From assembly GCA_020650975.1 (NCBI GenBank), contig JAIPMN010023531.1, forward strand, positions 1,484 through 25,940: 24,457 nt of DNA, written 5' to 3'. Shown here piece after piece: positions 10,001 to 22,000 of this stretch (position 1 is its first letter; the number at the start of each line of letters is the position of its first letter). The position numbers were made by a program, and so were the translations under genes. Origin of the DNA: Apostichopus californicus. Lineage: Eukaryota; Echinodermata; Holothuroidea; Aspidochirotida; Stichopodidae. The notes under the pieces are model-generated. The model ran no database searches. It saw only the letters and a list, made by a program, of their open reading frames with translations, and was not told where the DNA came from.

Positions 10001-13000
10001 AAAGATAGAGCTTGTTATATGTCTAGCAAAGCTCAGATGCAAATATAGTAGTATATTCTACCTTACCCTATATGCTTTAGCTACCGTCCTAGTAGCAGTG
10101 TGTTCATGAAAAATGTCCTTCCCCGCCCCACCCCTACCCCCAGCCAAAACTTGTCAAATTTACTAGTAATTAAAATTAAAAAATCACTGTTTAATATGTC
10201 TGATAAATAGAGTGTATGGGAAAGTATGTTGACTATTATCTAAGGGGAATTCCCCTACTCTTCTATTACATCATCACATTTGAGCCAGAGAAACTGCTTT
10301 TTAGATGAAGCCACTATACATACCTTATGGTGAACATGCAGCATAGCAATGCTTTAATGGATTCTCCTCGTTTGCCGTTAAATATGATCAGTTTGAACAA
10401 ACCAGACTTAATTATTATTGAGATTTGGTTATAAAAATGCAATCAATGAATTTAAAATTGAATATTGTTCCGCTTTCTTCACTTCATGTATTCTCCACTA
10501 CTACTTCATGTTATTTGTTATTTGTAAACATTTAAATGCATCTTGTGAAAACAAAATAAATGAAATGAAATACTTTGGTTTTCGGCTTGGTACCGTCCAT
10601 CAAATCCATCAAGTACATTTAAACGGTGTCACGTGCATGTCATAGTCGCATGAAACTATTATCACTGAAATATTATACCTCTCCCTATTTTGGAAAGAAA
10701 AATATTTAAAAAAAGGAAGAATTGTAGTAAATCATCTGTTACCAAAAAAAAAAAAATAAGTTTTTCATTTGTCTGTGTGTGGTCTCAACTTTAGTACGTT
10801 TCTCTTCATTATTTAAGCACCTGAGGATCAGGTGGCTCCGTTGGTAGAGGGACAAAATGCTACGTCTATGCTCATCTCCTGGAGTGCCCCACTTAAACCA
10901 AATGGCCCGGAACCGGACTATTCTTTACACAGGTCTCCCGTGGCTTACTCCTCGCCCCCGCCGAGGGTAGAAAAAGGGGCAAGGTTCACTGGAACTGGCT
11001 TCTATAAGTTTTCTTCATCTCTATTACCAGTGTCATCTTATACAGGTAAGAAAAAAGTAGAACGGCTTGGCTGGCCCTTGGTACTTGAGGAAATCAGTGG
11101 GGCTCTCCCCCCCCCACCCAAAGTCACCAGAGGGTCGCTGTCATATCCCTCCTGTCCAGTTCCACAAATTCTTGACAAGCTTGCCGTCTCTGCCACAATT
11201 TCATCCGTAATTATTGAAGGAGAGATGTTTTGAAAACAGATATTTGAAGTTGCAATTCAAACTAATTGTTTTAAGCACCTTAACTTTTTTTACTAAATCA
11301 CTTTTTTGGGGAGTTTGGCCAAACTGCAACAAAGTGGAATATTTTATCTTATCAATCACCCGGTGTGTCTGTGTGCAAATTCATTCGATGTGTTTGCAAA
11401 TGTCAGTGAGCGCTTTCACACGATCATGTTACTTTGGTTCATCTGTCAACAGTAAAGATCACACGCTTTAGGATGGACAAGACAGCGCCCTCTGTGAATG
11501 TTGGAAAACCTCATTAGACTTTCTTTTTGTTCTTAGTTGTATTTTTTTTTGCATTAATTTATGAGTATGTCAAAAGTCATTTACTATTTCAATTTTTTTT
11601 CCTCATTCACTCTTCTTAAAAATTTTCAGTAAATACATTTCATTCTTGGGAACACATTTTTATGTTTGGCCACCATGTGAATGAATATCAATTTATGTAC
11701 AGCTGTATAATTGTGTCAGTACTCAATTTAATATGATAATTATTATCATAAGGGTTACATTTATATTTGGCATCACTTACCTGAGATATTTATAAACTAT
11801 ATCCACAAATAAACGGTGCTGTTGCATTTTTGAGAAGCAAGACGGCTTTAATGTATTAAAGGAAGCCAAGTTTACTAGGTTTACTAAGATGTGTATAATT
11901 GTTATGTTTTGTGTCATTGTGCTCTATGGAATTCAGTGGTCTCGTTTGTTTCAGATATTAGATACAAATCAATATCAGGAAACATTTATCAGTAATAATC
12001 CCAAATATAACAGGGATCTAATCACCATCTTTTTCATTCTAGGATCAATTTATCAAAAGAATTTATCATGATTGAGAATTTCCAAAATCAATTTAAAACT
12101 GTTTACTTCCTTTCTTGGGTAGAATATATGTATGACTGAACAAAATATATCATTGGATTGTGAAAAAGGAACTAATGTAGTCTCCCATAACAGGTGAGAA
12201 TGGGTGTGGGAGAATGGTGGTTGGGGGAAGGGGAAATGTGGTTGTGGAGGGAGGAGTTGTTGTCCTTGGAAGTAGTGACATTTGGCATGTATTACCTCAA
12301 AGGTAGGTGATATTTATATGTCTCTTTCAATGGTGTGTTACCTTTCTTCATTCTTAGTATGAATTTCTCGTTACTTGTTGTAGAGGTTTGTTGTAGGGCT
12401 TTTACCATCTAGACTCTTCCCATTATTTTTGTATAGGTATCGACTTGGAATTCCGCGTTAAAAGGCCGGAAGGTTCTACTATGCCCGTCAGTGCCCTTCT
12501 TCTGTTTGCTGCCTCCGAGGGCAACCAGGAAGAGTATATTGTGCTCCAGCTGCGAGATGGGCGCCCTTGGTTCCTGTTTGACCCCCAGGGTGGGGCAGTC
12601 GGTGTCACTCCAGCAGATCGTCTGACCTTCGATGATGGTGAATGGCATCGGGTCAAAATCAATAGAATCGGTACTCTTGGAAGCATAGTCGTCGATGACT
12701 TCTATACAGGTTTGCTTGTTTGTCTGAATTCAGGATCATTATCAACAATTGAATAATTAATTTCTAATTAATTAGTAAAAACGATAGGATTTGGTGATAC
12801 AAAAATTTTTAATACAATATAGATTCTTCTTCTCAGACTGGTCTTTTCTTAATGTAGATTTTTTTTGTTTATTTTTTTTTACCGTACATATTTCATTATT
12901 TTTATATATTTTTTGTTCCATCTCAGTGGCTACAAAACTTGAGGTAAACAATTTTCATTTCTACGTGCATAAATTGTGAACATTAAAAATGGATTGTTTC

Positions 13001-16000
13001 TGGTTTTATTACATTTTTATGTAAAGAATGATGTCTCGTCTATCGCACTTAGGTACTGCCAGTGCTCCTACGTCCTCCAACATCATCGGTCAGACCACAG
13101 GAGTCTTCATAGGTGGTCTACCGATGGACTTTGCTCTTCGCCGGACGGACCAGGGAGATCTGGCTGTGATTCGCCGAGGCTTCGCAGGCTGCGTACGAAA
13201 TGTCCGTATCGAGAGAAGCCGAATTCCAAACTCAGTTTGGGAGGACTTAAGCTTCAGCTCGGCTGAAATTCAGCAGGACGTAGTCGGCAGCTGGCAGGGC
13301 TGTCCGTCTAATTTACAGTCTGGCGTTCACTTTCCTGGAAATGGTATGATCGTAATTTCTCTCAGCCTTTAATTGCAATGTTCGAGCATTCTCTGTTTCA
13401 AAGGTACAATCTTCTGAAAAGAATAACTCACCTCTTAAAGGATGACTTGAGGCAAAATATTAGTCCTAGTATGTCATAGTCCAATAACAAAGACAGATAG
13501 TGAGTGTTGGTAATGTTTCTATAACTATGTGGGTGTTTAAAGATGTTTCCAAGGAAACTATATATAACAAAGATCTTTGGAATGCTACTACAGTTATTGC
13601 CGATATGATGATAATGATGCTGGCTACTCACTGCAGGCCTATACTTACCAATTGTTGTTAATCAATTGTGTTGTTAATTCTAATACCTCAAACAATTACA
13701 GTTGGTAGCCTTTCTTTCCCATACAGGCTTCTTTAATCTGGCATAGTACATATTCTGTGCATTAGACTAAGTAGGCCAGTCACTTTAATTGATGGGCCTC
13801 AGATGTTTATAGGGTAATTTCTTAGAGGTTAAGACTACTGGAAGTGCCTTTTTAACAGTCTGCATCATATCAAAATCGTGTACTGAGTACCCAAGTATCT
13901 TTGCATAATACATATTCATTTACCTTCTTTCATATAATGCATATTCATACAACATGCATATTCATACAGCATGCATATTCATGCAACATACACATTCATT
14001 CAGCAGGCATATTTATGCATAAATACATATTCATGCACCATACATATTCATACAGCATGCACATTCATGCATCATACATATTCATACACACTTGCATATT
14101 CATACATATTGATTAACCTGGTTCTCTGTTGCATACCTTTCAGGTCATGTGGTATTTCCATCTAGCATTCTATCTGGAGGAAATACCTTCAGCGTCTCTC
14201 TTACTGTGAGGACAGAATATCTCGCTGGTACGCTTCTCTTCAGCCATGGTAATAATGGACAAGTCATTCTCCTAGAACTCCTGCAAGGAAATTTAAAGGT
14301 ACCAGTTTACCAAAATATGTATATTTATATCCTCACAATCTTTGTGAATTAATAGGTAATTCAGTAGTTCTACAATGCATGTTCAATTTTTGTCCTATTT
14401 CTCAATTATACCATGTTAAAGTTACCACTCTCTATATCTCTCTTTATTTGATTTTGGATGAGAGTGAAATCACCACTGCTTTTAGTTCTCATGTTAGTAG
14501 CTGCCCATGGAAATTGTTAGTAGTACAACATTACTTGTTTTTTAGTTGTTACCCTATCATAGACTTATGTTACCATCTTTAAGGGTTGTTAAAATATAAT
14601 TATCAATTAAATATCACAATTGTTTGAATTACTTAATAACATTACTTACTGATAAACAAAGTTTTCTTGTAGTGGATAACTTTTAATAACCAATTGTTTT
14701 GAATCACTGATTTAAATTTGTACGTAAACTCTCTTCTTTCCTTTGCATCTGACAGCTTACAATAGATGTTGGTTCCGGTGAAGCCACGGTAGTTACCATC
14801 CCTGCGTCATTATGTGACGGACAGTGGCGAGAGATCGCCGTAGAGAAAGCGGGTCCTTTGGTGACCCTCTCCGTCGTTGGTAACAGTGCTCCACAGTCCA
14901 TGTTACTCTCTTCTGCATCCCTGCCTCTGTCATCTTCAGTATACCTGGGAGGAGTCCCGGAGAACTCCGAAGCACAATCATTTGCCGAGGGAGCCGGTTT
15001 AGAATTGACTGGTAAGTCAAGTAGATAAAGGGTTTTATGTGCTAAATGTTGTCATGAATACCTACCAGCAATCAAAAAATTTGTAAAGCTGCTGTTTTGT
15101 GAGATCATAGAGGTATCTGATCGACTTGAAGAGAGTCACACCATCGCCGATTCAGCTCAGTAAATGCGCCTGGATTTCGACTAATTTGACCTGATTGGGT
15201 TCAAGCCAGCGACCTGAATACCTCTCAAAACTCTCTAAGGGAGCAAACGTGTCAAAATTGATGGAATGCTGCTTCATTTTTGGAAAAGCAGTTGTGATAT
15301 GGTCAGGGTAAATTACAACATTGAGTGTTTGGAAGTCCAATTAGAGAAGACACTTCAGGTCAGCTGAATTTTCAGTATATTTAAGTATTAATTGTTTACT
15401 CAAAACTTCTGAAATCCAGTCTTTTAGATTTCATCTGCATGTTTTTTTTTGTAATTTTACCTCAATCTTACCTCAAAATGACCAAATAAGTCTCTTTTTC
15501 TGCATTCTTGTTTTTCAAAGCAGCTCAAACTAAACTAGTCACTGAATATCCTTAACTCATTATATTATTTGATACTAATAAACTGTGGGAGTGAAATCTT
15601 GCATCTTAGTTTCATCAACGCTTTCAAAAAATTAAATATTTATTTAAAGACAAGATTGTACAAAGACCAACACCAGATCATCCATAGTGATGGTTTCTTC
15701 TCTGTATTCTTCAGCATTCGGTGGATGCATGAAAGATTTTTCCATCGATGACGTTCCTGTTAACTTCTTCCATGGAGAGGTGGTAAATGTCTATTTGGAT
15801 GGATGCCCTAGTGTGCCAGGAGCCTCATGTGCCTCACCGACCACGACCGAAGAGTACTCGGGTCCTGCAAGGATACGTTTTGACCACGACCTACAAGTCT
15901 TTACTGGTATGGGTCTTTGTTTTTGTCAAAGTAGGACGCACTTTAGACTCGTTTAAATGCTGACTTTAACTACCTAAGTACTACTGAGTATCAATTCTGC

Positions 16001-19000
16001 CACATATTAGGTTTATTCAAATTGTAAGTGAGGTGGTGCTCTCTACTTACACATGTTTGTGTAAAGTACTGTGGCCTGTTGCACCTCAACAGAGACACGG
16101 GTCAAAGAGTGTGCCCCCCAATTTGTCGGTGGGTGAGCCCAATTGATAGGACACTGGACTTGCAAGCCTTAGGTCTCTTCTTTCAAGTTGGTTTGAACCA
16201 TTTGTCATTTGTCAAATTTATGGTTTATGTCAGAAGTTTTCTTTCGATATGTTTATACTTTGTATCTAATAATTGCTGGATAGTTCAGTTGGTGGGCCAG
16301 TAAACCCTGAGGAGACTGGCTTGAAGAACTTTGTTCAAGTCTGTCATTTCTTTGCTCTATCAATTACAATTTTCTAATTTCAACTTTGACTTTGGTTTTA
16401 TAGCTAAAATAACTTATACTCAGTATTAACTATCTTGATTTATGTCACATATATAGATAAAACAACCGTGCTACACAATATATTGCCTTTAATAACATTT
16501 TAATGACATTAATGTTAGTGCATTTTGATGTGGATGTTTTTAATTAGAAACCTTAAAGTTGATGATACAATTCCATGAATAATCAGTGTTATTCAGTCAT
16601 ATGCATCATGAATATTCAGTCTTATTCAAAGTATGTATGTATGTAATGTATGGATTTTAGATCCTCCTGCAAGCAGGAACTCGCGAAGAAGCCTCATTGG
16701 CTTATCAAAGCCGCCAGCTGACGGAAGTCAGTCTCTTACATTCATATTTAACGTCCATGATGATGAACTGTCAATTGTAAACAACTCTGTAACTGGACGA
16801 CATACATTAATCTATTTATTTCAGTCAGATATTAAGCGTAATTTTGGTTTTTGATGTTACATGATTATTTTACAATATTGCACATCATTCATTCAATTAA
16901 GCAAGTTTCCATTCCCAGGTAGTCATTAAAGTAAAATGAATGTTAAAATGTCTTTGGCTTCATTAAAATTTATCTTTGGTTAGGCTCTTATGAGCTGAAA
17001 GATGATCATGACAAGAATAGTGACAAAAATAATGTGATGTAAACAGTCACTGTAAAACCAACATTATTACATATATGTAAATAATGTATGGAGTTGACTG
17101 AATGTCTGTCAGTGAAGACCATGAACACCCAAAGTAGTAACTACAAAGAGATAATTTTCCATTCCTCCACACATTTGTAAGTTACACTGTCAGTGCTTAG
17201 CAACCAGTCGACTTGGCAACAGTATCCAACAGAGACAGATCATGGAATAGGAGAGTAGCCTAAGCTGTACACTCAAAAAGTTCACCAATTGGAATGTTGT
17301 TCCATAGCAACTAATTGCCAATGATTAAAGGAGAGTGTTTTTGCACTTTTTTATTTGCTTGTGGGAGTGGTGGTGGGTGGGGGGGGAGTGGTGGTGATGG
17401 TGGTGGGGAGAACTGTGATGGTGGTCGTGGGAAGCGCAGCTGCAAATTGTTGTGGATACTCACTGCTGTTATCGTTGATCAGTTGTACATCGGTCATTTA
17501 GACGATGTTGCATGTTTTTCTCTTATAGAATATATGTACCGAGTCACAGCTAGCAACAGCATTGGTTTCACAAGCAGTGTGTGGTCCATCGGGAGGACCA
17601 GAGAAGGAGGTAAATATTGACCTTTCATACCTATATTTAACCGCAAACATCCCTTTAGTGGTGACCTCACAATGATTGCTACTATCAGATATTAGAAAGT
17701 CATGAATTTATGGGAGAGAATTATTCCAGTTTGAGGCAGTGAAAGTCCACAGTTGTATACTGAGAGGATTTATTGTGAAAATAACCTTGGCTAACTGGAA
17801 GCGATCTTTAAGAGAGCTGGTCTGTTTTTTTAAAGCTAGTCATGAACGTAAAGCACACTCACTGTCTTCTGCTAAGCATCAAACTACTTAAATGCCAGCA
17901 TTGTGGTTTCGATACATATCATATCTTTGAGATCTTTGTGAAACTGCTGTTTGCCACATTCAAGTAATGCTTATAATTGTGAAAAGTTTATTACAATTAT
18001 GTTTGTCTTCTCAGTGCCAACGGGCTTGAACCCACCTACAGATCCTGTATCATACGATGGGTACACAATTGGTGTAGACTGGCAAAGACCATCAGGAAAT
18101 ACGGGCGTGATCACTCAGTATGTCATATTAGCATACAACCAAGATATCCCACTACTGACACCGGTCGCTGCTATATTTATGGACACTTCATCAGATGAAA
18201 GCTCTGGTAAGCTCTTCCCCCTGGAAGTGACAGTTAGTTCTAATTGGCTTCCATACAAGAGTGTCCATTCGGTTTGTTAAGATTAACATTTTTGCTGCAA
18301 TATCCCACTGCTAACACCGGATGCAGCTATTTCTGTAGGTGCTTGTATGGATTAAAATGTCTGATGAGTCTTTCATTTTGGTGTAGTTTTATAATTCTGA
18401 ATCTTTGCAACTGAGAAAGAACAATACTTCCTATAAATTAGTTCCAATAGTTCTTTTTAACAAGAACTGGTATTTTAAAGAATTTAAAAAGCTGTCTGTC
18501 TGAAGAATAAAGACTGAGATGTACTGCAAACCTTGTACAACCCCATTTCACTGCAAACCTTGTAATACCCATTTCACTGCAAACCTTGTAATACCCCATT
18601 TCACTACAAACCTTGTACAACCCCATTTCACTGCAAAACCTTGTACAACCCCATTTCAATGCAAACCGTGTAATACCCCATTTCACTGCAAACCTTGTAA
18701 TACCCCAATTTCATCTACTCTTTTCCATAGGGAACATAACTGGTGCAATACCGTTCACAAATTACCTGGTCACCCTGCGCGCCTGCACGGCCGGTGGCTG
18801 TTCTGAAAGTTCTGGAGTACCTGTATTCACACTGGAGGAAGGTAAGTGACAGCAATGTGTATTATTATTACCATCTAACAGAGCTGTGTGCTGCAAGACT
18901 AAGGTTTGTAATTACTGGTATAATACTTTATCAAGATGAGTCTACATTCTCATATTACTTTATTAATAACTGCTGCAAACATCTTTCTTCCCCCCCCTCC

Positions 19001-22000
19001 CCCTTACTCTCTCTGGCAATATGGATGTTACCATTGTCATCTTTCTGTCACCAAGCTAATATAGTTTATCAATACATATCATATTCACATTTCACCTCAT
19101 AATGTGTCAAAATAACTTGTTGCATTGATTTTGGATTTCTGTGGGATACTGTTTTGATACAAAAATCTCGTAGGAATGCAAAAGTTTCCTACCTTGATAG
19201 CCTTATCCCGATAATCAAAATTTGTTTTAAATATTGAATAAAAGGTCCAATATGTTGAAGATCTAGTTTGCATGGTGTGTGTGTTGTAGAGTCTACTAAC
19301 AGCAGTGTCTGGGGGGATAAAAGATGGTGTTCCAAAACCCTGTGTACTTGAAGACTTAAAATCTCCTAGATACGTTCTTTGATATCTTTCATGTAAGTGA
19401 TGTAATAGGATAACAGTAATTATGAGCGATAGATAACGAGGGATGACATGATCCCCTAAAGACAAAGCAGATTGATAATGAACTTTCTCATCTTGTCTTC
19501 CCCGTATAACATTATTGGAGGAGGTACATACTTAAGTGTGGTCGTTTGCAGATTGCGTACAAATTTTCACTCTTGGTACCAAAGAGCACTTTATATCCTC
19601 TTTGGCATTATGATGGGCAAATCATAACCCTTAATGGAAATTAAATTCTTAAACCAAGCTTTTCATTGTTTGGAAATCTGAGTCCATGTTAGATCGACTT
19701 CAAAATCAAGATATTGAAATTCCTCACCTTCTGTGGATAAATACAAGGAACCTGACACCTTGTAAACATAGGACACCTTCGTTGGCTAAGATTCCTTCCA
19801 TTCCTGGAATAGCGAAACTTAGTGTTCTAAATGGTATTAGTTAGGCGTTAGAAACTTTTGAAGAAGCAGTTCAAATGTAGATCTTGAAAATGGTGAAATA
19901 ATTGACAGTGGTTGCTTTGATGATTTCCTAGCACCTGATGATGTCAGACCACCCACTGCTACGATGGTAGGTGGGAGATACGTGGACCTTGCATGGCCTC
20001 CGCCCGGTAGTCCTAACGGGGTCATCAATTCTTACCGTCTCACCATGAACGGGGCTGCGATCTACGAGGGGTCTTTCCAAAACCACACCCAAACAGGGCT
20101 GAGCGTGTTTACTGGTTACAGGTTCATACTGACAGGTCAGTGATGTATATGTTACAGTTCTTTGATGTTTGGCTGTAATGGATACATTTTGGTGGGTGAA
20201 AGTAGGAAGGTGGGGGGGGGGGTGGTGGGAATGGGGAAGGTAGGGAGTGTTTGTTGTATTGACAAATGCATTGGATCAAAATGAATTGCTAACACGTTTT
20301 ATTAGCCCTGTCGTAGATGTTTGATATCTCAAGAGTTGTTAGCTTTTTTTTTTCAAAGCCAAATGTCTAACTTGTGGACTAGGTCTGTAACATTATCACG
20401 GTTGATAGGGCAGTAGCCTGATTGACTTTAATGAATTTTTCATTGTCATTCATGTTGAATGTCATAAATTTCAAGCATCAGCCCCAAAGGCTACAGCACT
20501 GTAATGATCCCTGTCAAAATCTGCATCAAACTAAAATATGGCTCATAAATCAATTGAAACTCAAAAACAGATTTTGTTGCCAGCAAACAGCTGTTAAGCA
20601 GCGGTATTGGGAATCTTAAAAATCCTGATCAATCTCGTCTGTCTACATGATCATCGTGCTCGGATTTATCTGTCTGCCTGAGAATATGCACACAAAAAAC
20701 TGTGGAAGTAGAAGAAATGACTTTTAATTGTTTTCTGTTGTTTTCACATGTTTTGGTGCCCTTTTGAAATCTGATATATTACTTTGTTGCCCTGCCATTT
20801 CCATGCAAAATGTAAGGGCAGTTCTAACTTAGAGGCCATAGTTGCCCCTCTTGACCTGTTAAGTCAAGCCCTGTCTGTACTCATTAATACACTATTTACT
20901 GGAGGGAGAAAATGAGTTTATTTCATCTTTTGAGAAATGCTAATAAAAAAAATAAATTGTTTTTTTTTTTTACCAAAATGCACCATTTGATGAAAGCTAA
21001 CCTTCAAGACATGTAAGGTGACATAATCTTTGTCAAGTTTTTTAGTATCCTTCTTTCATTTCTTTGCAATTCTGGGAATTATAGCCTGCACTAGTGTAGG
21101 TTGTTCCAGCAGTCCAGAAGTGACCATTACGACATCCCAGCTACCGCCAGAGGCAGTGACCGCTCCCAGTCTCTTCGTCCAGGGGCCTACATCTATCGAG
21201 GCCCAGTGGACCTCTCCGAGCCAGGTGAACGGTATCTTAGAGAGATACGTGCTGCTCGTGTCGGACACGTTTCAGTCTGACGGGGAACCGGTCTACAACA
21301 CCTCTGATCTCTTCATGGACTTTGTTATTCGCGATCTCACACCGGGGACATTCTACTACGTAGCTGTCATGGTGAGCCTATGTCACGATAATTTAAATTT
21401 TGAAATTTTGAAATTAAATTTTGAAATTTTGAAATTAAATTTTGAAAGTTTGAAAGTTTGAAATTTAAAATTTGTAAATCATACAGGACAATTACTTGCA
21501 TAACGAAGGGTTCGAGTCCCTTTAACATTGCCAAAAGGTTGCACTCAACTTCAAAAATGTCAAGTCTTATATCTCGTTATATCTGACATTCTCGAACATT
21601 TTACCATTTTCTTTAATAGTCAATTTATGGAGATTGATTTCTGATGTATCCATTTTTAGCACTTTTAAATGCAAAACTTGTGGAGTCTGCTAAAAAAATA
21701 CAACCATAAAACTGTGGAAAATATGTGATAATTGTATATTAATTAATTATGAAGGTTGTTGAAATTGTTTCAATTTGACTGAAGTTTCTCATTTCATTTG
21801 TCATACTTGATTACTTCAGGCCTGTACGGGGGGAGGGTGCACCGTCAGTCCACCAAGTACCGCAAGGACCTCAGAGAGTGCCCCCGCAGGTGTTCAGCCC
21901 CCCACAGTATTTGCCACCAGTTCGTCACAGCTGGACCTCTCGTGGCAATTACCTGACCAACCCAACGGTAAGAATCTGACAAGTAACATCAGTATCTTTA

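Larger units (their letters stand above)
15907..17528 (+). other. USH2A: Intron 15, the longest visible intron, with SINE fragments and a G-rich tract
   Basis: The intron is 1,622 bp from donor GTATGG to acceptor TCTTATAG. It carries two tRNA-like segments (16128-16200 and 16278-16345), a second copy of the SINE body (16673-16813) and a G-rich tract (17362-17432). The remaining sequence is AT-rich without a supported feature. No missing exon is needed: exon 15 joins exon 16 in frame within one tyrosine-corner motif. Confidence 0.85.
18207..18730 (+). other. USH2A: Intron 17, with a pseudoexon and a 27-bp minisatellite
   Basis: The intron is 524 bp from donor GTAAGC to acceptor TTTTCCATAG. 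It includes the exon 17 remnant at 18298-18378 and the tandem repeat at 18523-18712, whose end is 18 bp before exon 18. Both are listed separately. Confidence 0.87.

Noticed and set aside
13901..14116. Histidine-rich small protein
   Set aside because: It is the 17-bp minisatellite read in one frame, inside intron 12.
15907..17528. A missing exon between laminin G 2 and exon 16
   Set aside because: LQVFT (exon 15) and EYMYRV (exon 16) form one tyrosine-corner motif across a phase-1 junction, so none is needed.
19097..19465. 122-codon minus-strand frame in intron 18
   Set aside because: No domain, signal peptide, repeats or homology I recognise, and composition is like the rest of the intron.
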